This document shows, one piece after another, positions 13,399-22,741 of a DNA stretch of 64,000 nucleotides. Source of the DNA: Corynebacterium glucuronolyticum DSM 44120 (GTDB lineage Bacteria; Actinomycetota; Actinomycetes; Mycobacteriales; Mycobacteriaceae). The position numbers and the translations under genes were made by a program. The stretch is from the NCBI RefSeq assembly GCF_030440595.1, contig NZ_CP047452.1, positions 806,001 through 870,000 on the forward strand, read 5' to 3'. The notes under the pieces were generated by a model. That model made no database searches. It worked only from the letters and a program-made list of their open reading frames with translations, and was not told where the DNA came from. The number at the start of each line of letters is the position of its first letter. Position 1 is the stretch's first letter.

Positions 13399-14028
13399 CT
13401 ACAAGGTCAGGAGCTGTTCCTTGGTAGCCTTCACATCTTCCAGGCGCGAGCGCAGCGCATCCAGGCGGCGCCACTGGTTTGCGGGGATTTCCTTCTTAGC
13501 GGCGGCGATAACTTCGGGGTCCGGGGTACCCCAGCAGATCGGCATGGGGGATATCTCCGCGTGGAGTTCCTGGGACGTGATGCCCCTGCGGCCCGCGACT
13601 GCGACGGACGGCACGCGCTCGCCCACACGGATCTCGTGGCCGGGAAGCCCCTGCACAACCCGTGCGGCCAGCGCCCAGATGGGCTTCGCCTCCTGGTTCA
13701 CGGCCTGATTAACAAGAGCAAGAAGGGTGATGTCCTTGCCGTTGACCTCGGCAATGATGGCGGGGCACAGCGGGAACTGGTCATACAGCTCCTGTGGGGT
13801 GCCCATTTTCTTGGGCAGGGTAAATCCCATGAACACGCTGATGATCGCCATGATGACCAGTCCTGATGCCATGAGATAGCCCACGCCTTGGTAGACGCGC
13901 GTGATGATAAAAGCGAAGACGAGGAGCACGACAGCGAAGATGAAAGCGGCGCGGCCGATGCGACTGGAGTCGCGGTACAGCTCGTTGTGCTTGCTGTTGT
14001 GCTCAGGGTCGACGGTGAACGAAAACAC
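13399..14028 (-). CDS. DUF3239-like membrane protein
   Basis: The 209-residue protein has a polar N-terminus, two adjacent membrane helices (residues about 27-70) and a soluble C-terminal region of about 130 residues ending in a helix with many Lys/Arg/Glu. The layout and segments such as PLCPAIIAEV and GITSQELHAEISPMP suggest the corynebacterial DUF3239 family, whose function is unknown. It starts at a GTG three bases from the stop of the XPB helicase gene, so the two are cotranscribed. The family name is from memory and should be treated as tentative. Confidence 0.6.
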   Translation of the reverse strand: MFSFTVDPEHNSKHNELYRDSSRIGRAAFIFAVVLLVFAFIITRVYQGVGYLMASGLVIMAIISVFMGFTLPKKMGTPQELYDQFPLCPAIIAEVNGKDITLLALVNQAVNQEAKPIWALAARVVQGLPGHEIRVGERVPSVAVAGRRGITSQELHAEISPMPICWGTPDPEVIAAAKKEIPANQWRRLDALRSRLEDVKATKEQLLTL

Positions 14029-14030
14029 GG

Positions 14031-15698
14031 TTAGTCCTTTTCCTCTAGCAGGTGCAGGTCGGCGGCATCAAGCAGCCGGTAGGCGTAGCCCTGCTCCGCC
14101 AAGAACCGCTGCCTATGTGCAGCATAGTGTGCATCTAGCGTATCGCGGGTGACAATCGAGTAAAACGTCGCACTCCCCCCATCGGCCTTCGGACGCAGCA
14201 GACGGCCGAGGCGCTGGGCTTCCTCCTGTCTGGATCCGAAGGTTCCGGATACCTGGATGGCGACGGAGGCCTCCGGCAGGTCGATGGAGAAGTTGGCCAC
14301 TTTGCTCACCACGAGCGTGGTGATTTCCCCGCTGCGGAACTTGTCAAAGAGCTCCTCCCGTTTCTTCGTGGAGGTCTTGCCCTCAATGACGGGTGCACCG
14401 ATGGCTTCGCCGATCTCCTCCAACTGGTCGATGTAGGCACCGATAATCAGAGTTGGCTCGTCTGCGTGCATCTTCACCAGCTGTTTGAGCACACTCATCT
14501 TGCCACTGGCGTTGGTCGCCAGGCGGTAGCGGTCGGCGGACTCCGCCGTTGCGTACACCATGCGCTCCGATTCGGTCATGGTCACGCGGATCTCGACGCA
14601 TTCTGCGGAAGCAATAAATCCTTGGGCTTCGAGGTCCTTCCAGGGCGCGTCGTAGCGTTTGGGGCCGATGAGGCTGAACACGTCGCCTTCGCGGCCGTCC
14701 TCGCGGATGAGCGTGGCGGTCAACCCCAGGCGGCGGCGGGACTGGAGGTCGGAAGTCATGCGGAACACCGGCGCGGGGAGGAGATGAACCTCGTCGTAGA
14801 TGATGAGGCCCCAGTCGCGGGAATCGAAAAGCTCCAGGGAGCGGTACTCGCCCTTGGTTTTCCGGGTCACGACCTGGTAGGTGGCGATGGTGACGGGGCG
14901 GATCTCCTTCTTCTCACCGGAATACTCGCCGATCTCGTCTTCCGTCAGCGTCGTCCGGCGGAGCAGCTCGTCACGCCACTGGCGCCCGGCCACCGTGTTG
15001 GTGACGAGGATGAGAGTGGTGGTCTTGAGTTTAGCCATGGCAGCAGCGCCGACGATGGTCTTGCCGGCGCCACAGGGAAGGACGACAACGCCGGAGCCGC
15101 CGGCGATGAAGGAGTCGCGGGCGTAGCGTTGGTAATCGCGCATCTCCCAGTCACCGTTTTCGGTGGAGAGCTCGATGGGGTGCGCTTCGCCGTCGACGTA
15201 TCCTGCCAGGTCTTCTGCCGGCCAGCCAACTTTGAGCAGCTCCTGCTTGAGCCGTCCTCGCTCGGAGGGATGGACGACGATGGTGTTGTCATCGATCTGC
15301 TCGCCGAGCATTCCCTTGAGCTTCTTGTGCCGCGATAGTTCGGCGAGGATCGGCTTCTCGTCCGATTCCAGGAGCAATCCGTGCGCCGGGGATTTGGTCA
15401 GGCGCACCCGCCCATACCGGGACATAGTTTCGGCAATGTCAATGAGCAGGGACTGCGGCGGTGGGAATTTGGCGTAGGAGTCGAGTACGTCGATGACCTG
15501 TTCGGCATCGTGGCCTGCCGCTCGTGCATTCCAGAGCGCAAGCGTGGTGATGCGGTAGGTGTGGACGTGCTCGGGTGCGCGCTCGAGCTCGGCGAAGGGG
15601 GCAAGCGCCGCCCGTGCCTCGTCCGCCTTGGGGTGGTCTACCTCCAGCAGAACAGTTTTATCCGACTGCACGATGAGCGGACCGTCGCCAAAACCCAT
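14031..15698 (-). CDS. XPB/Ssl2-type DNA repair helicase (DEAD/DEAH superfamily 2)
   Basis: The 555-residue protein has an N-terminal helicase-associated region (about residues 1-150) and two RecA-like domains. Seen are Walker A GAGKT in VVLPCGAGKTIVGAAAM, the Walker B box DEVH in LIIYDEVHLLPAP, motif III LGLTATLIRED, and motif VI QRLGRLLRPK. This is the XPB family found in mycobacteria (ERCC3, Rv0861c), an ATP-dependent 3'-5' DNA helicase thought to act in repair. The ATG has AGGAG at a 9-base distance. The next gene upstream (15770-18079) is its conserved partner, the same pair as Rv0861c-Rv0862c. Confidence 0.93.
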   Translation of the reverse strand: MGFGDGPLIVQSDKTVLLEVDHPKADEARAALAPFAELERAPEHVHTYRITTLALWNARAAGHDAEQVIDVLDSYAKFPPPQSLLIDIAETMSRYGRVRLTKSPAHGLLLESDEKPILAELSRHKKLKGMLGEQIDDNTIVVHPSERGRLKQELLKVGWPAEDLAGYVDGEAHPIELSTENGDWEMRDYQRYARDSFIAGGSGVVVLPCGAGKTIVGAAAMAKLKTTTLILVTNTVAGRQWRDELLRRTTLTEDEIGEYSGEKKEIRPVTIATYQVVTRKTKGEYRSLELFDSRDWGLIIYDEVHLLPAPVFRMTSDLQSRRRLGLTATLIREDGREGDVFSLIGPKRYDAPWKDLEAQGFIASAECVEIRVTMTESERMVYATAESADRYRLATNASGKMSVLKQLVKMHADEPTLIIGAYIDQLEEIGEAIGAPVIEGKTSTKKREELFDKFRSGEITTLVVSKVANFSIDLPEASVAIQVSGTFGSRQEEAQRLGRLLRPKADGGSATFYSIVTRDTLDAHYAAHRQRFLAEQGYAYRLLDAADLHLLEEKD

Positions 15699-15769
15699 TT
15701 TCCGTTACTCCTTTATGCGTCGTATATTCCTCGAAGCTTCTTATTGTAGTAACGGCTAACGGGCGCTGG

Positions 15770-18079
15770 TTAGTCCACGAACACCTCTGTAATCCGGTGC
15801 AGGAGGAAGCGACGGACGGAACCGGTGGCTACATCCAGCGCGTCCATCTGGCCACCGGTGACCGTGAGTGGCTTGACCACCCGATGACTGGCAATGCCAC
15901 TTTTATCCACGGAACCAATAGTGATGGTTGCGCCACCGCGTGCGGCATGGGTCACTGCGGTGAGGATGTCGTGTGACCCGGTGATTCCGTTGCCTGATTT
16001 CGCTCGGTTTTCGGCGGAATCTGTGCTCCTGATCGCCGTGACTGCCGCCGCGATGTCTTCGGGGGACAGGCGGGCGGTGCGCGCCTGGACTGCCGCCGGG
16101 GTGAGGGAGCTTATCGACGTTGTGACGCGCGTTGCCCGTGGCCGTAGGTCGAGGCTCTCACCGTCTGCGCCCTCCGCGACGGGCTGGAAGCCCGCCTTGC
16201 GCAGCGCCTCAATCACCTTAATCAGAGGTGCCTGCGCGATGGCAATTGTGGGAGCGATGACGCGCAGCCCCACCGATTCGGCCTCGGCTGTCCGGCATGC
16301 GGTGAGCAGCAGGGTCTCGTCGTCGCAGCGGATGTAGCTGGACGCGGGTCCGCCCCGCAGTGTGCCGTGGCGGCGGGCAACATCATTGACTAGAAACTCG
16401 ATGCTTTCGGGGGTGCCGCCGACCACGTGTTCGTGGAGGAAAGCGAGCATGTGAGATGCCGACAAGCCTGCGTCCAAGCCCCTCCGGATGGAGGCTTCCG
16501 TGACGCGATAGACAGCGGCGAGCCCAGGAGACTCGACGTCGGCAAGCTCACTGAGCGTAGCGGCCATATCCGAGGTCACCGGGCCGGGAGCAACAATCGT
16601 GTTGTCGCCCTGGGCAATGAGCTGCGTTGTGTAGTCGGGAGTAAGAGAGGCGGTCACCGCATCGAGATCATCCTCGATGATGAGTGAGGTGGGGGAGAGA
16701 GCTCCGTTAACGGAGCCACTGATCACGCCAATCCACTGGGCCTCCTCAATGATGCTCGTGAGTGTCTGGCGAGTGACGCGGCGGCTGGTGATCGGGTGGT
16801 GGTAGACGTACAGCGCCTCGAGCTCTGCGGGGGAGTGCTGCTGCCAGCTACGCCCCAAAACAGCAAGCAGGTCCCGCTTCACACCGGGAAGGATGCCCAC
16901 TTTCGTTTCCGGGGAAAGGAGGTGGACGGGTTTGCCCTTGGTGTCTTCCTCGCCCACTTTCCACGGCGCAAACGGGGAGTCACACCATGCGCGAACCACC
17001 GTCGACCACCGCTGAGCCAGCGGCTGCGCAACAAAGGCGTCAGCGGCGGGGGTCGGGGCAACGTAATCTCCGCCATCGTCGTCTGCGGGAAGTGGATCTG
17101 GTACTCCGCGGGAGATGAGTCCTCCTGCGAAGGCGAGGGACGTCACACGGGCGACTGTCTCCTCATCGGCATGGAGCGCTTCGCTGAGACGCGCGTGGAC
17201 CCGGACACCGAGAGCCCCCTGCTTGAGAGTAGAGGCTGGGGCGACCGACAAGGCGTCAATAAGCTCCTCGATGAGCCTGACCACATCGAGTCCCTGGGCG
17301 GTCGCCTGGTTATCGGTGGCCCCAACAGGAACATCCTCTGTCGATTGAGGCTCCGGTTCCACGAGTGGAATCGGGGTGGGCAGTGTTCCCGTCAGCAGAG
17401 ACTTTGCCACCTGGGATAGGCGGACGGAATGATCGTCGACACGTTCGAGGATTCCCTCCTCGATGAGTTGCGGGATGGGGCGCGCGGGATCAGCGTCGGG
17501 CGCGGCATCACGGGTGCGACCTGATCCTCCGGCGGATAGGAGCGTGGATACGATCTTCTTCTGTGTAGCCGACATCTCAGCCAGGCGTGAGGAGACGACT
17601 TCCTCCGACAGAACAGGACCCTGGGGAAGCACCTGGAAGCCATGGGGGAGAGCATTGACTACCTCAGGTGAGAGCAGAAATCCGTCTTCCTCGCCATAGA
17701 TGAGAGCTGCCGAAAACAACGAATCAATTGCTGCGCGGATTGTTGCCTTCGTTGGCTGCTGATTCGCGTTAATGCCTGCTTTGCGGGCGGAATCGTGGAT
17801 AAAATCCACCACATCGGGGTAGGCACAAGGGTTGAATTCTGCCCCGCATCCAACGGCTACCTCCAGTGTCGCTAACTCCGTCGCGGTGAGCTTTGCCAGC
17901 GCCCGTGAGACGGACTCGCGCACATGGAGTCTGGCAGCGAGAGACCGGAAACTCGGTGGCAGAGGCAGTGCCGTGTCTGGACGACGGCTCAGAATCGTTT
18001 CCAGCTCACTATCGGAACGTGCAGCCAGCCAATCGATGAAACGAAGCTGCGGAGCCGTATCAATGGTTCGAGGAGTCAT
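15770..18079 (-). CDS. Helicase-associated domain protein (Rv0862c-like)
   Basis: The 769-residue protein is mostly helical and lacks Walker motifs. Its C-terminal third, with the PLIKVIEALRKAGFQPVAEG and DILTAVTHAARGGATITIG segments, resembles the helicase-C3 / XPB N-terminal region that also begins the neighbouring helicase, and the N-terminal half has repeated winged-helix-like segments (e.g. LTATELATLEVAVGCG). It probably works with the XPB helicase encoded just downstream; that is inferred from conserved pairing, not from motifs. The ATG lies only a few bases after the predicted transcription start of a TAGAAT -10 box, so the mRNA has almost no leader. Divergent from the small gene at 18147. 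Confidence 0.8.
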   Translation of the reverse strand: MTPRTIDTAPQLRFIDWLAARSDSELETILSRRPDTALPLPPSFRSLAARLHVRESVSRALAKLTATELATLEVAVGCGAEFNPCAYPDVVDFIHDSARKAGINANQQPTKATIRAAIDSLFSAALIYGEEDGFLLSPEVVNALPHGFQVLPQGPVLSEEVVSSRLAEMSATQKKIVSTLLSAGGSGRTRDAAPDADPARPIPQLIEEGILERVDDHSVRLSQVAKSLLTGTLPTPIPLVEPEPQSTEDVPVGATDNQATAQGLDVVRLIEELIDALSVAPASTLKQGALGVRVHARLSEALHADEETVARVTSLAFAGGLISRGVPDPLPADDDGGDYVAPTPAADAFVAQPLAQRWSTVVRAWCDSPFAPWKVGEEDTKGKPVHLLSPETKVGILPGVKRDLLAVLGRSWQQHSPAELEALYVYHHPITSRRVTRQTLTSIIEEAQWIGVISGSVNGALSPTSLIIEDDLDAVTASLTPDYTTQLIAQGDNTIVAPGPVTSDMAATLSELADVESPGLAAVYRVTEASIRRGLDAGLSASHMLAFLHEHVVGGTPESIEFLVNDVARRHGTLRGGPASSYIRCDDETLLLTACRTAEAESVGLRVIAPTIAIAQAPLIKVIEALRKAGFQPVAEGADGESLDLRPRATRVTTSISSLTPAAVQARTARLSPEDIAAAVTAIRSTDSAENRAKSGNGITGSHDILTAVTHAARGGATITIGSVDKSGIASHRVVKPLTVTGGQMDALDVATGSVRRFLLHRITEVFVD

Positions 18080-18146
18080 AACACCAACTCATTCTACCGT
18101 GATTATGCGTGTGACTTTTTCTGCAGAAATTTGGAACAATGAGTGT

Positions 18147-18374
18147 ATGGCTAAGACTGTGAAGAAGGCGGACCGCCAGACAAAGGCCGTTAAGCCCGCC
18201 AAAAAGGGATACGTTGATCCAGGTTGGGGCGACCACGCACCGGGCCAGCACCCGGTAACGGAGATTATCGCCACGGTGAACGGTGCGATGAGCCCGTTCG
18301 GTAACGAGACGGATTTCCCTCGTCCGTACGAGGAGACAGGCTACGTCCACCCCGTCACCAACATTAACCATTAA
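18147..18374 (+). CDS. Small conserved corynebacterial/mycobacterial protein (Rv0863-like position)
   Basis: A 75-residue protein. The first third is Lys/Ala-rich (MAKTVKKADRQTKAVKPAKK), followed by a distinct region with GYVDPGWGDHAPGQHP and a histidine/proline-rich end (YVHPVTNINH). No domain is recognised. I set the start at ATG 18147 because the upstream frame runs back through the start of the divergent helicase-associated gene and has no ribosome site. A gene of similar size sits at the same place in M. tuberculosis (Rv0863). A terminator follows immediately. Function unknown. Confidence 0.75.
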   Translation: MAKTVKKADRQTKAVKPAKKGYVDPGWGDHAPGQHPVTEIIATVNGAMSPFGNETDFPRPYEETGYVHPVTNINH

Positions 18375-18386
18375 TTAAGCTGGTCG

Positions 18387-18414
18387 AACGCCCCGCCTAG
18401 ACACGGGGCGTTTT
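18387..18414 (+). terminator. Terminator after the small gene
   Basis: AACGCCCCG-CCTAGACA-CGGGGCGTTTT, 13 bp after the stop codon at 18374. Confidence 0.85.
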
Positions 18415-18476
18415 GGCATGCCCGCATGTGGTTCGGCCGGATGTCGGCGTCGCCGACCCGTTGCCGTCCGAGGCTG

Positions 18477-18505
18477 TGCACGGTGACGGGGGTGCACGGT
18501 GACGG
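18477..18505. repeat. Short direct repeat GTGCACGGTGACGG x2
   Basis: Two identical 14-bp copies, at 18477-18490 and 18492-18505, one base apart in the intergenic region between two facing terminators. No function evident. Confidence 0.6.
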
Positions 18506-18528
18506 CTGTCAGGCTCGTCTCAACGCAT

Positions 18529-18558
18529 AATGCCCCACGGAAATCTCCGTGGGGCATT
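18529..18558 (-). terminator. Terminator of rpf
   Basis: AATGCCCCACGGA-AATC-TCCGTGGGGCATT is a perfect 13-bp stem. It lies about 65 bp after the rpf stop codon and is symmetric, so it may act both ways; the T-run is short. Confidence 0.7.
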
Positions 18559-18621
18559 GTGTGCGGGCCCTGCGAATGAGACCGCAGGTGGAGGGGCTCC
18601 ACTGGCGGTCGCTACGCCGAC

Positions 18622-19756
<1,135 letters not shown>

Positions 19757-20146
19757 ATGCCGATCGGCAAAGTGAAGTGGTATGACCCGGACAAGGGCTT
19801 CGGGTTTGCCTCCAATCCTGGGCAGGAGGACGTTCATATTTCGAAGTCCGTTCTCCCCGAAGGAGTGGACACTCTTCACCCTGGCCAGCGCATTGAGTTC
19901 GATTTCGCTGCCAGTGGGCGCGGTCCCCAGATCCTGCGCATGCGGCTCGTGGATCCGCCGCGCAGGCCCCGCAAGCCGGAGCACAAGTACACCGCAGAGC
20001 AGCTGAATTCCATCGTCGGTGATCTCATGACGCTGCTGGAGGACAGCGTCCAGCCCCATCTCCAAAAGGGACGGTGGCCGGATAGAAAAGCCGGGCGCCA
20101 GGTGGCCGAGATCCTCCGCGTCGTGGCGAAGGAACTCGATAAGTAA
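19757..20146 (+). CDS. cspB: Cold-shock domain protein (CspB-like)
   Basis: The 129-residue protein starts with a cold-shock domain: GKVKWYDPDKGFGFASNPG (RNP1-like KGFGFA) and a second motif EDVHISKSVL. It is twice the length of CspA because of a C-terminal extension of about 65 residues (from PRRPRKPEHKYTAEQLN to KELDK) that is helical and shared with M. tuberculosis CspB (Rv0871). It should bind single-stranded nucleic acid as an RNA chaperone. RNP2 has HIS where VFVH is common. The ATG at 19757 is chosen over a TTG 9 bases upstream because AAAGGTGG is 8-14 bases before it. A terminator follows. Confidence 0.92.
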   Translation: MPIGKVKWYDPDKGFGFASNPGQEDVHISKSVLPEGVDTLHPGQRIEFDFAASGRGPQILRMRLVDPPRRPRKPEHKYTAEQLNSIVGDLMTLLEDSVQPHLQKGRWPDRKAGRQVAEILRVVAKELDK

Positions 20147-20154
20147 AGAAAGAG

Positions 20155-20178
20155 AAAAAGGGTCCGCGTGGCCCTTTT
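20155..20178 (+). terminator. Terminator of cspB
   Basis: AAAAAGGG-TCCGCGTGG-CCCTTTT followed by ATTTTTG, 9 bp after the stop codon. Confidence 0.6.
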
Positions 20179-20193
20179 ATTTTTGTTCTTTTG

Positions 20194-20270
20194 TTTGGTC
20201 GTCCGCAATGGACCTTTTATGTTTAGTCGTCGGCAATGGGCCTTTTATGCTTGGTCGTCGGCAATGGACC
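20194..20270. repeat. 28-bp tandem repeat spanning the end of the DUF2771 gene
   Basis: Two full 28-bp units (20194-20221, 20222-20249) and a 21-bp partial (20250-20270), each of the form TTTGGTCGTCGGCAATGGAC followed by CTTTTATG. On the minus strand the unit begins inside the last codons of the DUF2771 gene and includes its TAA, so the gene's tail and stop are duplicated downstream, shifted by one frame per copy. Confidence 0.85.
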
Positions 20271-20757
20271 AGGTAACAACGACCGGGGTCTCGGTGCCGT
20301 CGACGCGTTGGACTTGCATGGAGCTCACTTCCACCATCATCAGTGCGGCCGTGTCCTTTTTTACGGGGATCTCAACGTCCCGCGGATCCGCCGAGCGGAA
20401 GTAATGCTCGTCGTTTTTCGCCGGGTCGTCGTAAATAGCTAGGAGCGACCAATCATGGTCACCAACTTCTTCCGGCACCGTGATTGTCACCGTCTCGCCG
20501 GAATTGAGGTCTGTGGTGAAAACGGAGCCATCGCAATCATTCGCCGGTGCGCCGACTTCGCAAACCGCGTACGGCGACACCGTTGTATCAACGCCGTCGA
20601 TGCGAACAGTGGTGGTGAGAGAGGCCGGATCGACATAGGAAGCGCGCTCCCGCCACGCACTGACGCCCATTACTACGCCGAGGATGACGAGGACGGCGAG
20701 GATAAACCCGCCGACCATGAGCGCCGTTTTCTTGAGTGAATTCTTCCTTCTCGCCAT
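20245..20757 (-). CDS. DUF2771-like membrane-anchored protein
   Basis: The 170-residue protein has a basic N-terminus (MARRKNSLKK), one membrane helix (about residues 11-33) and an extracytoplasmic domain of about 130 residues with two Cys (AVCEVG, NDCDG) that could form a disulfide. Segments such as YAVCEVG, GETVTITVPEEVG and WSLLAIYDD suggest the corynebacterial/mycobacterial DUF2771 family; function unknown. It may be a lipoprotein-like or signal-anchored protein; no lipobox is present. Its 3' end, including the stop codon, is part of a 28-bp tandem repeat. The next gene upstream on the same strand ends 27 bp away. Confidence 0.7.
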   Translation of the reverse strand: MARRKNSLKKTALMVGGFILAVLVILGVVMGVSAWRERASYVDPASLTTTVRIDGVDTTVSPYAVCEVGAPANDCDGSVFTTDLNSGETVTITVPEEVGDHDWSLLAIYDDPAKNDEHYFRSADPRDVEIPVKKDTAALMMVEVSSMQVQRVDGTETPVVVTWSIADDQA

Positions 20758-20783
20758 GGTTACGCATTCTACTTCCCGAGAGA

Positions 20784-21614
20784 CTACTCCGGTACGAATC
20801 GCACCTCATACATGATCGGCCACAGCTTGCCCGTGAGATAGAACCGATCCGTCCCTGGAATATGAGCGATGCCGTTGAGGACAGCGTTGGGGTCGGTTGC
20901 ATCGACAGGCCGCAACCCTGACGCGTCGATAAGCCCCGTTACCGTCCCGGTGGCAGGGTCAATCCGCACAATCTCGTTGGTGAGGAACACATTGGCATAA
21001 ATAGAACCGTCGGGTGCGCAGGACAGCTCGTTGAGCTTGGAGACGGGCGCGCCGGAAAGCGTGACGTTCACGCGCCGCAGTTCCTCAAACGTCTGCGGAT
21101 CCCGTTCAGTCAGTGTGGAGGTGCCGTCGGACATGAAGATGGTTGAGTCCGTGCTGCAGAGTCCCCACCCCTCGCCGGGGTAGCTCACCGTGTCGATGGG
21201 TTTCAGCGACTGTGGATCGATGCGGAAGGCCGTGTGCTCCTTCCATGTCAGCATCCAGATGGTGTCGCCCACATGCGTCAGCCCCTCGCCGAAGTACTCG
21301 TCGCCAATCGCTGAGGATACCGTGGCCGTGCCGTCCAGCGTGCGCCGATAGATGCCACTGTGGCGGTAGGTTCCGTGGGAGACAAGCAGCGTGCCGTCCT
21401 CGTCTACCTCGAGCCCTTGCGTGAACGTCTCCGGGTCGAAGGGATGCGTGGCAACCACCTCTACACTGAGCCGTTCGACATTGCTCACGGGAGCCACCGA
21501 CGTGGATGAGCCCGACGACGAGGTCGTGGCGGTTCCACTCGGCGGAGTAGGGGAGCAACCGAGCAGCGCGAAACAGCAGATGAGTGCGCTGAAAGCAGGA
21601 AGGAAATGCCCCAT
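20784..21614 (-). CDS. Glutaminyl-peptide cyclotransferase, lipoprotein
   Basis: The 276-residue protein has a lipoprotein signal with LLGC lipobox at about residue 19, a Ser/Thr-rich linker (TATTSSSGSSTS), and then a repeating beta-propeller sequence of the glutamine cyclotransferase family: THPFDPETFTQGLEVDEDG, EYFGEGLTHVGDTIWMLTWK, YPGEGWGLCSTD, and KLNELSCAPDGSIYANVF. These are the family motifs. It converts N-terminal Gln of peptides to pyroglutamate at the cell surface. I use the ATG at 21614 because the longer frame (to 21878) runs antisense into the neighbouring gene and lacks a signal peptide; the lipoprotein signal begins exactly here. Divergent from the DUF3027 gene with a 37-bp gap. 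Confidence 0.88.
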   Translation of the reverse strand: MGHFLPAFSALICCFALLGCSPTPPSGTATTSSSGSSTSVAPVSNVERLSVEVVATHPFDPETFTQGLEVDEDGTLLVSHGTYRHSGIYRRTLDGTATVSSAIGDEYFGEGLTHVGDTIWMLTWKEHTAFRIDPQSLKPIDTVSYPGEGWGLCSTDSTIFMSDGTSTLTERDPQTFEELRRVNVTLSGAPVSKLNELSCAPDGSIYANVFLTNEIVRIDPATGTVTGLIDASGLRPVDATDPNAVLNGIAHIPGTDRFYLTGKLWPIMYEVRFVPE

Positions 21615-21651
21615 GTGCACTATTGTGCCAGGAATGCTGAATAATAGGGGT

Positions 21652-22467
21652 GTGACAAGAAGGAAAGAAAGTAACAGACGAGCCGGTGCTCGTGGGGGAC
21701 ACACCGGCGCTAACGCGGAGCGTGCCGAGTCGACGGCGGCGGGGACCCCGCAGGGAGACAACAGTCCGCTTGTCAGCTCTATCGCTGAAAAGATCGCGCG
21801 GGGTGCGGCCACAGAGATGGGGGAGGGAAAGGTCGGTGCCCATATTGGGGTGGAGTGTCTTGATGACGAAGTAGCCATCCACCGTTTCGCTGCGGACGTC
21901 CCCGGTTATCGCGGCTGGGAATGGAACGTTGTAGTAGCAGTGGCCCATGGGTCCACCTTTGTCACCGTCAATGAAGTGACTCTCATGCCTGGCCGTGATG
22001 CGCTTCGTGCACCACGGTGGGTGCCCTACTCTGAACGCGTCCAGCCCGGTGACCTTACCCCTGGTGGGCAGCTGCCCCCGGCCGAAGGAGATCTGCGGCT
22101 CACCGATGCCGGCGAAGGCGTGAGCTTCACAGGAGTTCGCACCACTCGTGGAAAGGCGAAGAAGGGAAAGGACATCACGCGCCGTGGGTTGAACGAGACG
22201 CTCGCCCGCTGGCGTAAGGGGGCGTACGGGCCGACAAGCGAGTTCGCGGAAAAGGCTGCTTTGAGCTGCATAACGTGCGCGTTCTACCTGCCGTTGGATT
22301 CCGAGGTAAGCGACTCCTTTGGCGTGTGCGCCAACGAGTACTCCGCCGACGGACACGTCGTGCATGCATCCTTTGGCTGCGGTGCCCACTCGGATACCCC
22401 TCCCATGGAAACGCTTGGCCAGCGTGTTGCCTCCCCCTTTGATGATGAGAAGGAGATCCGTCTCTAG
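21652..22467 (+). CDS. DUF3027 family protein
   Basis: A 271-residue cytoplasmic protein. After a basic/low-complexity start it contains HIGVECLDDEVAIHRFAAD, GYRGWEWNVVVA and WRKGAYGPTSEFAEKA, and a Cys-bearing segment SCITCAFYLPLDSEV...GVCANEYSADGHVVH...FGCGAHSDTPP, with CxxC and two further Cys that could bind zinc. These are characteristic of actinobacterial DUF3027, of unknown function. I prefer the GTG at 21652, which lies about 7 bases after a TAATAG -10-like box (leaderless mRNA); an ATG at 21634 in the same frame is an alternative. Divergent from the glutaminyl cyclase gene. Confidence 0.75.
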   Translation: MTRRKESNRRAGARGGHTGANAERAESTAAGTPQGDNSPLVSSIAEKIARGAATEMGEGKVGAHIGVECLDDEVAIHRFAADVPGYRGWEWNVVVAVAHGSTFVTVNEVTLMPGRDALRAPRWVPYSERVQPGDLTPGGQLPPAEGDLRLTDAGEGVSFTGVRTTRGKAKKGKDITRRGLNETLARWRKGAYGPTSEFAEKAALSCITCAFYLPLDSEVSDSFGVCANEYSADGHVVHASFGCGAHSDTPPMETLGQRVASPFDDEKEIRL

Positions 22468-22492
22468 CACTACCTCTCGGGTGGTCCCCGCC

Positions 22493-22514
22493 CCGGCGCC
22501 CCGGTTCGCGCCGG
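22493..22514 (+). terminator. Possible terminator after the DUF3027 gene
   Basis: CCGGCGC-CCCGGTTC-GCGCCGG hairpin followed by AGCGTATTTGTCTATTT. The T-run is interrupted, so this is a weak call. Confidence 0.45.
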
Positions 22515-22741
22515 AGCGTATTTGTCTATTTACGGGTTCACCTCCTACATTTAGCTTGGGCTGTGGAACCTCGAACTGACCTCAGGTGTGGCATGACTTC
22601 CAGTGCGTTCACATGCGACATCCGCCGAGTCTCACGGAGGAGACCTTAGCTACAGGTGGCCGTGACGGCAGGGGACGAGCGTTCCCCGGAGCGTCGACAA
22701 GCCAAAAAACTACACATCGAGAGAATCGGACATATAACTTC

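Noticed and set aside
21106-22470. 454-residue frame antisense to the DUF3027 gene
   Set aside because: It is the shadow of DUF3027 and the glutaminyl cyclase gene, with Arg/His-rich low-complexity sequence and no domain.
22515-22741. Purine riboswitch before the AzgA-type permease
   Set aside because: No guanine-riboswitch three-way junction core could be identified by eye.
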